From Serripes groenlandicus (Eukaryota; Mollusca; Bivalvia; Cardiida; Cardiidae): a stretch of DNA of 64,000 nt. The DNA lies in NCBI GenBank assembly GCA_031761405.1, contig JASEVX010000001.1, forward strand, positions 43,613,587-43,677,586. Reading direction: 5' to 3'. Below the pieces are notes generated by a model. It was not told the origin of the DNA. It saw only the letters and a program-made list of their open reading frames with translations, and made no database searches. Below are positions 10,547-21,735 of this stretch, one piece after another (position 1 is the stretch's first letter; each line of letters starts with the position of its first letter). The position numbers were made by a program, and so were the translations under genes.

Positions 10547-11436
10547 CCATTTTACAACTTTTAACAACAACTAATAGCAGAAAAGTGCGACTCCCAACCA
10601 CGAAATTCTCTTTTTCCCCTAACCATGTTTTTAAACTATGCATTAAAATTGTACTTTTTCAGATGGTAATGTCGAAATGGAGGTTATAAATTAATTGTTC
10701 ATAATTTTTCTGTATGTATTCTTTTTATCAAATATAAATGGTTATTCAAGAAAATAGAAACTTATTTCTCCTTTTCCAACAATGTGGTCAAATCTATAAA
10801 ATCTTCCAGATGTAGATCTCAATTTACTCAGACTTTGACAAAGCAGACAACATTAAAAAATACCATATCAGATTAAACTTCCTGACAAAACTATGCATCC
10901 ACTAGACTTATTCAGTTTCTACATCTTTGATACAAATTTATCAATTTAACAATCAAAGTTACTGTTAAAATCTTGCAGTTAAATACCATTTGAAATATCG
11001 ATATTCAGATCAGAAAACTAAAGCTAACATCTGCTCTACTGTTAAAAATCTATTTTACGCCATTGGTGATTTAAAATGCCTAGCGTCATTGCCATGGAAA
11101 CCCATTAAACCCCACACTCAAGACCTGCTTTTAGAAAAAGAATGACTTTTAACAATTTATAGCTACCATAGCCTCAGCCTATCAACCTATTATAACTGAT
11201 ATCTGTTTTACTACATTCGTACCCTTTTCGCACATATATTTGACATTTTGAAGATTTTTTATAGGCAAAAGGTCTTTGAAAACGTTGTGAGAACAGGAGG
11301 AAATGCAGACCAAGTGCAGCCTGCACGTTTATTAGTATTCAGCAGTGACAAGTCCATAAATATTCAGAAATAAGGAAAACGATCCAGGTTGTAGGACACA
11401 TAGCTTACAAGTTAGAAAAATACGTTTGGATTCAAG
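10547..11436. other. Intronic stretch, nothing coding
   Basis: AT-rich. It contains an ATTGCCATGGAAAC motif (11088-11101) and a faint TTAA-1 trace near 11221-11310. Confidence 0.4.
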
Positions 11437-11679
11437 TCAACCCTTCCCACATACAGACGCTTTCTGACTCCTCTGCAGCAGACGACTTTTGAAAACATAT
11501 TGACAAAAGAAGAAATTGCTCAAAACGAGCAATTTCAAATTTTGTCACAATGTTTTCAACTCCTTTGAATGATTAATTTTAATGATTTAACTTTCCCTTT
11601 TAAAGATATAACATATTCTATAACCAAGATGTTTTAAAAGTTGTCTGCTGCAAAAAATTTGTATGTGGGAAAGGGTTAA
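11437..11679 (+). repeat. TTAA-1 MITE, full length
   Basis: Left TCAACCCTTCCCACATACAG, intact central hairpin GAAATTGCTCAAAACGAGCA, right GTATGTGGGAAAGGGTTAA. A TTTAACTTTCCC insertion lies in the right arm. Confidence 0.9.
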
Positions 11680-11742
11680 AAAATGAGCAAGAAACAAGAT
11701 CAGAGTACAGTAGAACTTGTAAAACCATGTATAAAGCACGGA

Positions 11743-12116
11743 TTAACCCTTTCCCTGCTATATACCATATTTGATACCTCTGCGGCATATGATTTTCAGA
11801 AGCATTGTTGAAAAGGAGGAATAGCTTGTAATAAGCAATTACTTCTTTTACCAATGTTTTCAGCATGTAACTGTTAACTCATGTGTTTTAAACACTTTTC
11901 ACATACAAGTAATCGGTGGCAGACGAATTTTCAGTATTATAACATTAAGGCAGAAAAGGAAGTATAATAGAATTTTTTTTTCATTATACATGTAGTTCTA
12001 AAAATTGTGACAAAGGAAAAATTGCTCATTGTGTATTAATGTCTATTTTTGTCTTTACATTCAAAAGTTGTCTACTGCAGATATGTCAAATACATCTGCA
12101 AGTATGAAATGGTTAA
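11743..12116. repeat. Two TTAA-1 MITE copies, adjacent and degenerate
   Basis: The first, 11743-11870 (+), begins TTAACCCTTTCCCTGCTATA and loses its right end. The second, 11888-12116, runs from TTAAACACTTTTCACATACA to AGTATGAAATGGTTAA with GTCTACTGCAGATATGTC in the right arm. Confidence 0.7.
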
Positions 12117-12734
12117 AACAGACGCCTGCAAACATCCTATCAGGTAAATGTCAATGATTATGCAACCATTTCTATAAGTTTTCTAGAACACAGACATTTC
12201 AGAAACATAATTAATGTATCTGATAGCGGCTCATGTCAAATGTTTTGATTGGATCATGTTACTGGAACAAAAGATGACAAGAGGGTGGTAAATGATGAAT
12301 CATTCAATCACAAAAGACATTATGACAAAACACAAAGTACTGTAATGCATGCTCTGCAATCCATCCTGTCCATTCACTGGTGGTTTAATTCATGGCACTA
12401 TTGAAAAAATAAGAATCATTCAAGCCGTGTCTCCTGTCTAATGATTTGTGGTCTTAGTCACTATCCAAAACGGGATCACATGAACTTGAATGATAAAACT
12501 AAAAGGGTAACAGTTCTAGGTTGTTTTTTTCAAAAAATACATCTAGGACAGAATTACATGTAGATGCGGATATTGAAGATTCTGCGGCATAAAAAACACT
12601 AAATCCCTAGACGAGCCCCATTTAGACCTGCCCGAGTATCACAATATCAACTGTAACTGGATAGTCTGATCCAATTCCGAGAGTCATTGATTTCTATAAA
12701 CTAAACAACGGTGTCAAATTAAAACACTATTCTT
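12117..12734. other. Intronic stretch, nothing recognised
   Basis: No coding frame, repeat or RNA recognised. Confidence 0.4.
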
Positions 12735-12747
12735 TTGCTATATTGAG

Positions 12748-12976
12748 AGAGGAATCCGCCGTGGTCGAGTGGTTAGCGTTGGGGATTTCGAAACCGGGTG
12801 TCCCGGGTTCGATCCCCAGTCGCGGCACTACGGTCATGGTGGAGTGCCCTTGGGCAAGGCACATTTTCTAGCCTAGTACTGGTTTGTTTACCCAGGGATC
12901 ATAAATAAGTGAACTGTCGCCGTGATATAACTGAAATATTGTTGAAAGCGGCGTAAAACCCCAATAAATAAATAAA
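12748..12976 (+). repeat. Full-length tRNA-derived SINE, type A (Meta-like) tail
   Basis: Head with pol III A box (TGGTCGAGTGGTTAGCG) and B box (GGTTCGATCCC), body with GGTCATGGTGGAGTGCCC and GTTTACCCAGGGATCAT, then a conserved tail GTGATATAACTGAAATATTG and GAAAGCGGCGTAAAACC ending in (AATA)n. It is flanked by a 13-bp direct repeat TTGCTATATTGAG (12735-12747 and 12977-12989), the target duplication of target-primed insertion. Transcription by RNA polymerase III is expected for the family. Confidence 0.95.
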
Positions 12977-12989
12977 TTGCTATATTGAG

Positions 12990-13485
12990 TAGATATTATG
13001 GGAGTATAAAAACACACCAAATCTAAATGAATGGTAATTTCACTTTGTGGAAAATTTATTCTTTTTCTTGTTTTCAGATAAGCAAATTCCATATGCATTA
13101 TACTGACTGTTGATAGAAAATTCATGAAACATACCAAAGATGAACATTTTTCCAAACTTCTCAATCTCCGTATAAAAATGATTTATTATAAACAGCCAAG
13201 GAAACAAAGAACAATATTCCACTTAGTTCATTAATCACCATAAAACACCAGCAAACAACCATTCCAAAAGTCATAAAATTAATCTATAACAACACAGATA
13301 GTTTGATGTAGACCAGACAATTCCGGCACATCCTCCTATATATCCACCATATTTGTTTTACCATAGCCATGGCAACCATACATCACATGGTAAAAGTAAT
13401 ATGGCTTCCAAAGTCAGCAGCTGTAACTAATTAATCTATTATCAGACAGTGGTAATGACAACTTCATTATCAATTCCCTTTCCTT
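12990..13485. other. Intronic stretch, nothing coding
   Basis: AT-rich, no gene seen. It contains ATAGCCATGGCAAC (13363-13376), one mismatch from an X-box. Confidence 0.4.
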
Positions 13486-13694
13486 TTAACCCTTTCCCTC
13501 ATATAGACGCTTTCGGACGCCTCTGCAGCAGACGGCTTTTTGAAAACATAGTGACAAAAGAAGAAATTGCACAAAACGTGCAATTTCTCCTTTTTCCACA
13601 ATGTTTTCCAGTTTTTGTAATGGATAACCTATGTTCTGATAAAATATGTTCAAAGTCGTCTGCTGCGGAATTGTCGTATGAGGGAAAGGGTTAA
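13486..13694 (+). repeat. TTAA-1 MITE, 209-bp variant with inverted core segment
   Basis: TTAA at both ends and perfect CCCTTTCCCTCATA termini. In place of the usual CATAGGTTATCCATT...TCTATTTTT stretch it has AATGGATAACCTATG, the inverse of part of it, followed by TTCTGATAAAATATG. Confidence 0.95.
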
Positions 13695-13794
13695 TCTTTC
13701 CTCTGTGCTTGTTTAACATTTGGATGACTTTTAATTTACAAGATTTTACGATATTTGAATTGCCGTAATCTGCTTTGCGTCTTAGCTTTTTGTT

Positions 13795-13985
13795 ACTAAT
13801 GAATTTTGAAAATATAGTGGGAAAAGTAGAAACTGCAGATAGTGAACTCTTTCTATATTTCTTGCTGTTTTCTGTTTTATAAACCTTTTTCCTTTACAGA
13901 AGACCTGTATAAATAATGTATCTGCAGCAGATAACTTTAGAAAACATTGTAGGAAAATTACTAAGAGCATTCAATTTCTCCCTCT
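13795..13985 (-). repeat. TTAA-1 relics
   Basis: Pieces such as AATTTTGAAAATATAGTGGG and ATCTGCAGCAGATAACTTTA with GAAAACATTGTAGG. No termini remain. Confidence 0.45.
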
Positions 13986-14017
13986 AAAACAAACTGTTTA
14001 TTGCTCATTATGGACAA

Positions 14018-14187
14018 TTTACCCTTTTCCACATACAACAAATCTGCAGCAGACGACTTTGAAACCTCTCAACAATAATATGGAAAATCTCACTAAATGA
14101 AGACATTCTTAATGAATAAAGTTGAAAATGAATAAAGTTGAAAAAATTCGTCTGCTTCAGAAAGTGTCTTTAGTGGGAAAGGGTTAA
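14018..14187 (-). repeat. TTAA-1 MITE, shortened
   Basis: TTTACCCTTTTCCACATACA, CTGCAGCAGACGACTTTGAA, a short duplication of GAATAAAGTTGAAAA, and right end AGTGGGAAAGGGTTAA. The central hairpin is deleted. Confidence 0.8.
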
Positions 14188-14445
14188 TTGGATGAAAAAA
14201 GCTCCAATGGAGATACAAGCAAAGAAACAGTTGATTGAATTTCAAACTTCGTGCTTTACAAAATGTGGAGTCATAATAAATAAACAAGTTCAATTTCTCT
14301 TTGTGAATCTGACATTAATTTTGTTCCTTCCTCTGTTCTTATAACAGACTATGTAGCAAACAAGAGCTGTCGGAGGACAGCGCGCTCGACCATATGCCGC
14401 TTATTCACATAAAGCACTATTTCATTATACTGCACTTAAGTACTA

Positions 14446-14572
14446 TTAACCCTTTCCCTCATACAGCAATTCTGCATCAGACGACTTCGAACTTATTTTG
14501 TCAAAACATAGAAAATCTCCATAATTGAATGGATAACCTATGACAAAAAGTGGAAAACATTGTGGCAAAATT
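14446..14572 (-). repeat. TTAA-1 MITE half, inside H1
   Basis: TTAACCCTTTCCCTCATACAG, TCTGCATCAGACGACTTCGA, GGATAACCTATGAC, GTGGCAAAA, then abrupt loss of the second half. Confidence 0.85.
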
Positions 14573-15054
14573 TTCTAAGTAATTCAAGGGTCATTACTCC
14601 ATATTTAGGATGCAATGGAGTTATCTAACCTAATTGTACGATGGTCCTTAACAAATGTGTGAAGTATGAAGTGATTTGAATTATGAAACTTTAACGCAAA
14701 TGTTAAAACTGACCGAGTTTAAAAAAAGCAAAACCTTAAAAAAAGGTTTACCAAATGTTTGACATCATGCAAAACCCGTTTGATATGTTGAAGAATTATA
14801 TTTGATAAATGAATGATCACAATTAGAAAGGAATGTAACCAAAAATTATGAATTTATCTAAAATTCTCAAAATCAAACAAAAATCATGTTATTTATTCCC
14901 AAAAAGTCACACTCAGCATCTTCAACATACAATGTGAAGAAAGGTATTATATGTAATTATATTCCAAATGTGAAAGCCCTAACACAAGTACTTATTGAGA
15001 AAAATTAAAAAATTAAATGAAAATGCCAACTTGCCCTAAAACTTTAACGGAAAC

Positions 15055-16442
15055 CAGACGTTTCCCCCCCAAACTGTTTCCTCCCTGTAGACGTTTCCTC
15101 CCCAAACCATTTCCTCCCAAGACGTTTCCCCCCCAAAGTTATATACCTATAGACGGTTCCCTCCCAAAATGATTTTGACACCAAATATGCGATATAGTGT
15201 TAAAATATTGATGAATTTGATCTAAAATGAACTTTATTTTCATTAGTTTTTGTTACATTTATGAATGTAACAGTTTATGAATTATTTGATAGTTTCATTA
15301 CAATTATTTACTATGAGGTCAATTTTAAATTGTAATGAAAGAATAAAATAATTCCTATGTTTGTGATTAAAATTACTTTTCAGTCAGATAAAACATGAAA
15401 TATTGTGAGTTTGTAAGTATTTTTATGTCTTCAGTGAATACTTGTAATGTGAGAAAATTATCCTAGAATAAGATTACTAAGTAAAAATGTTACGTAAATT
15501 ATGTGGCTACACTTATCCTGTATCATTTTAAAAAGCTACTTTTAATAATAATTCTTAAGTTATTCAAAAGAAAAAAATAACATCCTGACTTCATTATTTT
15601 GAAAAGCACCCATAACTGACTTATCATAAAATAAAATATAAAAAAATCTCTTACCTGTTCCATAGGTTCTTAATCTATGTTGCCAAAGTTGGCAAGAATC
15701 TCACATGATTCCATGTTGCCTTGGACGTACGTCCTCAGCACACACAATACACTGCTCTGGCATTTATAAATAGTATATCCAAATAATCACAAATGAACAA
15801 CTATATGAAATTTATGAAACTCTATTTTAACAGCAATTAATTCATGAAAGCATAAAACTGCATTAATTTCTTTGGTTTATATACTTTATTACATATTACT
15901 CAAAACAACTATTATCCCAATTAAAATATTTATATCTAAATGAAAACAAAACAACAAAGTTACAGACTACAATTAATAATTAGCAGTCCCCAGTTCAGAG
16001 AACATCAAAGAAAATATTGAACCTTCAAACAACACAATGTTATTCACTGATTGTCAAACATTTAAGCAACACCTAATTATATTTAACAATGAAATCAAGA
16101 TCAAAAAACTTAATTAATTAAAATTAAAAAAAAAAAAACATCAAACATACTTTAAATGCAAACATACTAATTACCTTTATATATGATTTAGCAACATTTA
16201 AGTAACATCATTAAAGAAAATTATTTTTTATTCAAAACCCTTAACAAAGTGTAATTACATTTTAACTAAATATATAAAACTATTCATACTTGTTTATCTA
16301 GACTACTATATGGTGTAGTGACCCCTCTCATTTTCTATATATATATATAATGCTACTGCAGACGTTTCCACCCCAATTTTGGGGGGGAAATGTCTTGGGA
16401 GGAAACGTCTTGGGAGGAAACGGTTTGGGGGAGAAACGTCTG
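15055..16442. mobile_element. TIR element with GACGTTTCC repeats at its ends, inside H1
   Basis: 1.39 kb. The left end CAGACGTTTCCCCCCCAAAC and the inverse of the right end CAGACGTTTCTCCCCCAAAC match. Both ends carry several direct copies of a GACGTTTCCTCCC motif. The interior is AT-rich with no frame, so it is non-autonomous. AACTTTAAC is directly repeated just outside (15040-15048, 16449-16457), consistent with an 8-9 bp target duplication, although 6 bases separate it from each inverted repeat. An hAT- or P-like family is possible but unproven. Confidence 0.75.
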
Positions 16443-16458
16443 TCATTCAACTTTAACC

Positions 16459-16965
16459 ACCCAAAATCATGTCTTTTAGCGCAAAAAGAAGGTCACACTC
16501 AGCATCTTCAGCATACAATATGAAGAAATGTATTAGATGTAATTATATTGCAAATATGAAAGCTCTAGCACAAATACTTATTGAGAAAAATTAAAAAATT
16601 AAATGAAAATGCCAACTTGCCCTAAAACTTTAACCACCCAAAATCACATCTTTTACCCCAAAAAGAAGGTCACACTCAGAATCTTCAGCATACAATATGA
16701 AGACAGGTATTAGATGTAATTATATTCCAAATATAAAAGCCCTAGCATAAGTAACTATTGAGAAAAAAAAAATTAAAAAAAAAAATCCAACTTGCCCTAA
16801 AACTTTAACCACAGAAAATCATGTTTTTTACCCCAAAAAGAAGGTCACACTCAGTACCTTTAACATTCAATGTGAAGAAAGGTATATGATGTAACTATAT
16901 TCCAAATATTAAAGCCCTAGCACAAATACTTATGAATGAAAATGCCAACTTGCCCTAAAACTTTA
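16459..16965 (+). repeat. Tandem array in H1
   Basis: Three to four imperfect units of about 157-175 bp, each with AAAAAGAAGGTCACACTCAG, GATGTAATTATATTCC and CCCTAAAACTTTAACC. One more unit lies on the far side of the inserted TIR element (about 14890-15048). Confidence 0.9.
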
Positions 16966-17029
16966 ACCGGACGCCGACGCCGGGGCGAGTAGTAAAGCTC
17001 TCATATTCTTCGAATAGTCGAGCTAAAAA

Positions 17030-17606
17030 CTGATGTGATAAATGTTTGAGATCTATTCTCCTTTATGTCTCCAAATGATAAATCAATTGTAAATAATTTG
17101 AATAAGCTATTCTTTTGGTTCAATCTGGATTTTACAAACCTCTTGCTGCAATGAGGATTTTTTTTAACTTTGTAACAAAATGATTCAACAAGACATCAAT
17201 TTGACTTGGTCTTGTTAAGGAATGCAAAATAATTGGTATGATTATAAAACTGCAATAGCATCTATAATTTTTTAATGCAAAAGAACATATTTCAAAAAGC
17301 ACAAAAGGCAAATGTCTACCAATTGCATTTCTAAAATTATATAATAATACAAATAAAAGTTTTTGTACCCACCAGAATAAGAAAGTACTCCCATATCTGT
17401 AACTTTCAACCTAATATCTCCAACATACAAATAATAACAATGTCACACTGAAACAGCCAAATATCTGCAAAATCAACACAATGAATCGATAGGATGCAAT
17501 TTACATATATATCCACTCTCTGAAGCCCACCTGGAGAAAGTGTCATTTCTCAGTTTTTAACCAATAATATTTCAGCATTGAAAGTCTCCAATCAGTGGCC
17601 AGGTAA
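17030..17606. other. Intronic stretch, nothing recognised
   Basis: AT-rich, no coding frame or repeat identified. Confidence 0.4.
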
Positions 17607-17834
17607 TTAACCCTTTCCTTGATACAACCACAACTTATCAGACTCAATCTCAAATATTATAACATTCCAAGAAAAGGAGTAATTTGCCTATCATCAGCAA
17701 TCTCTCCTTTTACCACAATGATACACATCTGTTTTCAATTAGCAAACTATATATTTTTTATATATATATTTGTGTCAAAATGCATTTAAAGTTGCATTCA
17801 ATACATAAATATGTTAGATTTTGAAAAAGGGATT
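17607..17834 (-). repeat. TTAA-1 MITE, very degenerate
   Basis: TTAACCCTTTCCTTGATACA at the left, AAGGAGTAATTTGCC and AGCAATCTCTCCTTTTACC as hairpin arms, AAAAAGGGATTTAA at the right. Confidence 0.55.
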
Positions 17835-18254
17835 TAAAGCCAGTGTCACACATATGTTGTATTTTGAAAGGGCAGGTTAAAGCCACCAGTGTCACACTTC
17901 AAGGGGTAGATTGGAAGAGGCAGATTTTCACAGTTTCAGCGTTTGCCACTTTAATTGCCAGTAATTGTGTTTGATCATCATAGATATAATAATAATGATC
18001 TGCCTTTTGATTATCAATTCCATCTTTGATGATTGGCTTTAACATCCTTGATCAATGTTGGAATTTAGCCACAGGTTGTGTTGCAGTTTCCTGTGATAAA
18101 CACAACATCATACAACAAAGGGCAATCATTTTTATCCTGGAGAGCAAAGAAGATTAACCTGTAGGGTTTGGTTTGTCCATGAAAAATCAAAACTAATCAC
18201 TTTGTTATATTTTATCATCATTATCTTTATTATGAAAATTAAAAAATATTTTTA
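17835..18254. other. Intronic stretch, nothing recognised
   Basis: A short direct repeat GCCA(C)CAGTGTCACAC(A/T)T recurs around 17840 and 17885. No coding frame. Confidence 0.35.
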
Positions 18255-18404
18255 CTATTTCCCACATATAACAAATCTGCAGCAGTAACATTGTTGCGAA
18301 AGGGGAAACTGCTGGTTTTGAGCAATTCTCCCTTTGTCTCTTTCTTTTCAAATGTTGTCTGCTGCATAGGCTTCAAAAAGTGTCTATATGCAGGAAAGGG
18401 TTAA
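18255..18404 (-). repeat. TTAA-1 MITE, shortened
   Basis: ATTTCCCACATATAACAAAT, CTGCAGCAG, central AACTGCTGGTTTTGAGCAATT, GTCTGCTGCATAGGC, GCAGGAAAGGGTTAA. Confidence 0.8.
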
Positions 18405-18499
18405 AACAATATGTATCTAAAATGTTCAATGGTAATTTGTTGCTAGGAAAACGAGAGCAGCTGCTGTCTCAGGACAGTTTAGCTCTCAAGTATGAAGAA

Positions 18500-18622
18500 G
18501 ATAAAAACATTTGGGCAAAGGTGGAATTTCTCTTTAAGAGCAATTTCTAACTTTTGTCACAATGTTTTGAAAAGTCATCTGCATCAGTGGCAATCGTCTG
18601 TATATATGGGAAAGGGTGTAAC
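18500..18622 (-). repeat. TTAA-1 MITE, right part
   Basis: GGTGGAATTTCTC, GAGCAATTTCTAACTTTTGTC, CATCTGCATCAGTGGCAATC, TATGGGAAAGGG. Confidence 0.65.
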
Positions 18623-18932
18623 ATTTTACTAATAACTAAGATTCTGATGCCAAGCGATATCATAAGCTCTAGAAGCTTAAATCTAATGTATTAATCAATT
18701 TTCATTTCATCTGATTATTCGTTTTATTTGCAATTGTGGGCGTGACATGGAGATAAAGGACCAAACCACCATAATCTTATAATAAAGTCCAAAATCTAGG
18801 TTGGGTAATATAGGGATGGGGAGACTGAAATCTAACAAAGATAATTTTACCTTTTCCTGCCAACTATAAGGGGACTTTAAAAACATCCCGGAAGAAATAT
18901 GGAAAATCTCCATAAATGCCAGTATAATCTTG

Positions 18933-19066
18933 TAAATAATTAACACTTTGGAAAAAGGAGCAATATATTGTTCATTAAAAGCAATTTTTCCTTTTACTAC
19001 AATATCTCCCGAATATTTATCTGCAGCAGATGCATCAAAATGTGCCTGCGTATGAGAAAGGGTTAA
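18933..19066 (-). repeat. TTAA-1 MITE, right part
   Basis: AAGGAGCAATATATTG, AGCAATTTTTCCTTTTACTAC, CTGCAGCAGATGCATC, GTATGAGAAAGGGTTAA. Its terminal TTAA is also the first TTAA of the next copy. Confidence 0.75.
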
Positions 19067-19292
19067 CCCTTTCTCTCATATGACAATTCTGCAGCAGACG
19101 ACTTGGAACAGATTTTGACAAAAAATAGAAAATCTCCATAATTGAATAGATAACCTATGACAAAAAGTGAAAAACATTGTGGCCAAAGGAGAAATTGCAC
19201 GTTTTGTGCAATTTCTTCTTTTGTCACTATGTTTTCAAAAAGGCGTCTGCTGCAGAGGCATCAGAAAGCGTCTATATGAGGGAAAGGGTTAA
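19063..19292 (-). repeat. TTAA-1 MITE, full length 230 bp
   Basis: TTAA at both ends, CCCTTTCTCTCATATGACAA / TATGAGGGAAAGGG, perfect hairpin core GAAATTGCACGTTTTGTGCA and CTGCAGCAGACG / GCGTCTGCTGCAG second pair. Confidence 0.97.
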
Positions 19293-19490
19293 GTATAACC
19301 ACAAACATTCCTAATCTCCATCTAACAGTATAAAGTCCATTAATGAACATGGTACAAATTGGACAGATTAATTAATCCATCAATATTTCAGAACACTAAA
19401 CAAACATTTACTGTTTAATATATGACATTTTTAAGAAAGAATGTAAAACCTCAAAAATTGGGAGAATAATTCTGACAGTATATGTATAGT

Positions 19491-19700
19491 TTAACCCTTT
19501 CCCTCATACAGACGCTTTCTGACACCTCTGCAGCAGACAGCTTTTTTAAATCATAGTGAAAAACGAAGAAATTGCTCAAAATAAAACATTGTGGTAATAA
19601 GAGAAATTGTTCATCATGAGGTATTTCTCCTTTTCCACACTATTTTCATGTTAGCTACTATAAAGGTATCAATCTACTGCATAATGGAAAAAGGTTTAAA
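19491..19700 (+). repeat. TTAA-1 MITE, right end eroded
   Basis: TTAACCCTTTCCCTCATACA, GACACCTCTGCAGCAGACAG, an extra partial hairpin in the middle, and a weak right end AATGGAAAAAGGTTTAA. Confidence 0.8.
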
Positions 19701-19796
19701 CAACATTTTCAACATGTAGATCAAGATCAGCCTACATATAAATGCCACCTTGGGCCCTTCGTTTGTTCGTTTGGTACCATTTACACATATTTAGAG

Positions 19797-20407
19797 AAAC
19801 AAGTAACTGTAGGATTGCAAGCAATACCATAATCCCCTACCGATTAATATTCTAAGTCCAAAAAGGGGCATAACTCATAAAAAAATTGACGAAATCCCAT
19901 GAAACGCGAACTTGATCTGTGACACATGATTACAGAGGCATATACAAAATTTCAGCTCAATACCTCAAAGCATGTAGAAAAAAAATGCGGAAAACGAATA
20001 TTCTAAGTCCAAAAAGGGGCATAACTCATTAAAAAATTGACGAAATCCCAGGAAACGCGAACTTGATCTGTGACACATGATTACAAAGGCATATACAAAA
20101 TTTCAGCTCAATACCTCAAAGCATGTAGAAAAAAAGTGCGGAAAACGAATATTCTAAGTCCAAAAAGGGGCATAACTCATTAAAAAATTGACGAAATCCC
20201 AGGAAACGCGAACTTGATCTGTGACACATGATTACAAAGGCATATACAAAATTTCAGCTCAATACCTCAAAGCATGTAGAAAAAAAGTGCGGAAAACTGA
20301 TTTGCCGGACTGACTGACTGACTGACTGACTGACTGACTGACAGATGGACTGACGGACGGAGTGCAAACCTAATAGTCCCCTTCGGCACGCCGGTAGGGG
20401 ACTAATA
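19797..20407 (+). mobile_element. HEL-like element H2 with 3 x 151-bp array
   Basis: Starts AAACAAGTAACTGTAGG. The subterminal repeat TCCCCTACCG (19833-19842) is perfectly inverted at 20392-20401 (CGGTAGGGGA), where it is also part of the 3' hairpin AGTCCCCTTCGGC...GGTAGGGGACT. Between them are three 151-bp units (starts near 19851, 20002, 20153; each with AAAAAGGGGCATAACTCAT and AAATTTCAGCTCAATACCTC) that are almost identical. A (GACT)n microsatellite follows at about 20309-20344, then CGGACGGAGTGC. Confidence 0.8.
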
Positions 20408-20571
20408 ACCCCTGTACAATTTTTATTTTCATTTTGAACCGTTACAACAATAATTATATCGACTCAGTTTCAAAAAAGTAATTTCAAATGGGATATTTGT
20501 TTTATACCTTTCATGTATTCCAAGCAATAGAGGTCATACCAAAGACTTTAAAAATGGTAGTAATGGATGCA

Positions 20572-20735
20572 CTTCTTGGCGCCCAGGGTTGCGGGGATAG
20601 AATGACGACTGACTGGCTGGTGTCAGAATAAATGGACCAGTAGTACTAGTAACAACTTACCCAGGAAACACTTGTGATATAACTGAAAATGGGTTGAAAG
20701 CAGCGTAAAACACCAAACAATCAATCAATCAATCC
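20572..20735 (+). repeat. MetaSINE-type SINE relic
   Basis: A body with GACCAGTAGTACTAGTAAC and ACTTACCCAGGAAACAC, then the conserved tail GTGATATAACTGAAAATGGG, GAAAGCAGCGTAAAACACC and (CAAT)n. The tRNA-like head is not recognisable. Confidence 0.7.
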
Positions 20736-20806
20736 AAGCAATAGATAGACCCTTGAAAATGGCATATCAGGAAAATAGTTAATAGGTTGTTATTCTATTA
20801 ATTTAC

Positions 20807-21034
20807 TTAATCCTTTCCAGTATATAACAAATCTGCAGCAAACGACTTTGAAAACATGGTGACAAAAACCTGAAAAATCTCCATAAAATATAGCTTTATT
20901 GTTAAATTAAGTTGAAAACATTGAGGCCAAAGGAGAAATTGCTCATCATCAGCAATTTCACCTTTGGCCACAATGTTTCAAAAGTCGTCTGCTGCTATAG
21001 CGTCAAAATGCGTCTGCAAGTGGGAAAGGGTTAA
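20807..21034 (-). repeat. TTAA-1 MITE, full length
   Basis: 228 bp, TTAA at both ends. TCCTTTCCAGTATATAAC left, GTGGGAAAGGG right, hairpin AAATTGCTCATCATCAGCAATTT. Confidence 0.92.
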
Positions 21035-21471
21035 CTAGGGCTTTTATTCAGAAATGTAATTGGCTGCTTTGAAGACAATTGGACATATTTTTGTAAGAAG
21101 AAACCAACGTAGATAGATAAGTGTCGAATTCCAGCAGAGAATATCCCAACGTACTGATAAAAATAAACTTGTAAGTGAAAACTGAATTACTGTACGGAAA
21201 TAATAATAGTTAAAGATGGCCGTCAGGAAATAATATCCATCCTGGTTACTAAGATAAACACAGCTGTTGCCAAGGAAACTAAGAAATTCATACAAAAGCA
21301 GACCATCAAGTGTTTGATAATGCCTGCCGTGTCATACAAAGCAGATTTCTATTGAAATACCCAACATTAAAGAATCATGGAAGGACTGGTGCATCTGGCT
21401 GAGGCTCTCACTGATGAAATGACAACAGTTTTAAATGATAAAAGTTCTTGAAAAGAGGTGTATTTTATGTT
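21035..21471. other. Intronic stretch, nothing coding
   Basis: Low repeat content; no gene recognised. It contains an X-box-like site at 21266. Confidence 0.4.
21266..21279 (+). promoter_or_regulatory. X-box-like motif
   Basis: GTTGCCAAGGAAAC, one mismatch from GTNRCCNNRGYAAC, in unique intron sequence. Confidence 0.3.
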
Positions 21472-21735
21472 TTAACCCTTTTGCACATACAACAAATTTG
21501 CAACAGAAGACTTTAAAAACATTTTGTCGAAAATATGGAAAATCCACTTTTTGTCATAGGTTATCCATTCAATTATGGAGATTTTCTATGTTTTGACAAA
21601 TTACGTTCAAAGTCGTCTGCTTCAGAATTGTCGTATGAGGGAAAGGGTTAATTATTGAGAAGAGTTGAAAATATTGTGGCAAAAGGAAACTTTGTTCATA
21701 TGTTGCAGATTCATTCATTGTGGGAAATGTTTAAG
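21472..21735 (+). repeat. Composite TTAA-1: partial copy nested in an older copy
   Basis: The outer older copy reads CCCTTTTGCACATACAACA to AATATGGAAAATC, resumes after 21651 at ATTGAGAAGAGTTGAAAATATTG and ends GTGGGAAATGTTTAA. The inner part, about 21546-21651, is the right half of a young copy (CATAGGTTATCCATTC, CGTCTGCTTCAGAATTGTCG, ATGAGGGAAAGGGTTAA). Confidence 0.75.

Larger units (their letters stand above)
14359..17029 (+). mobile_element. HEL-like element H1 (2.7 kb, with nested insertions)
   Basis: Starts AACAAGAGCTGTC with a 5' hairpin GCTGTCGGAGGACAGC. The subterminal inverted repeat GCTCGAC (14384-14390) is answered by GTCGAGC (17018-17024). Inside is a tandem array of 157-175 bp units (TCACACTCAGCATCTTCA ... 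CCCTAAAACTTTAACC), then a GGACGCCGACGCC microsatellite-like stretch. The 3' hairpin AGCTC...ATTC/GAAT...GAGCT is followed by AAAAAC. The layout is that of non-autonomous Helentron/HINE elements; I see no Rep/helicase frame. A TTAA-1 fragment and a 1.4-kb TIR element are nested in it. Confidence 0.75.
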
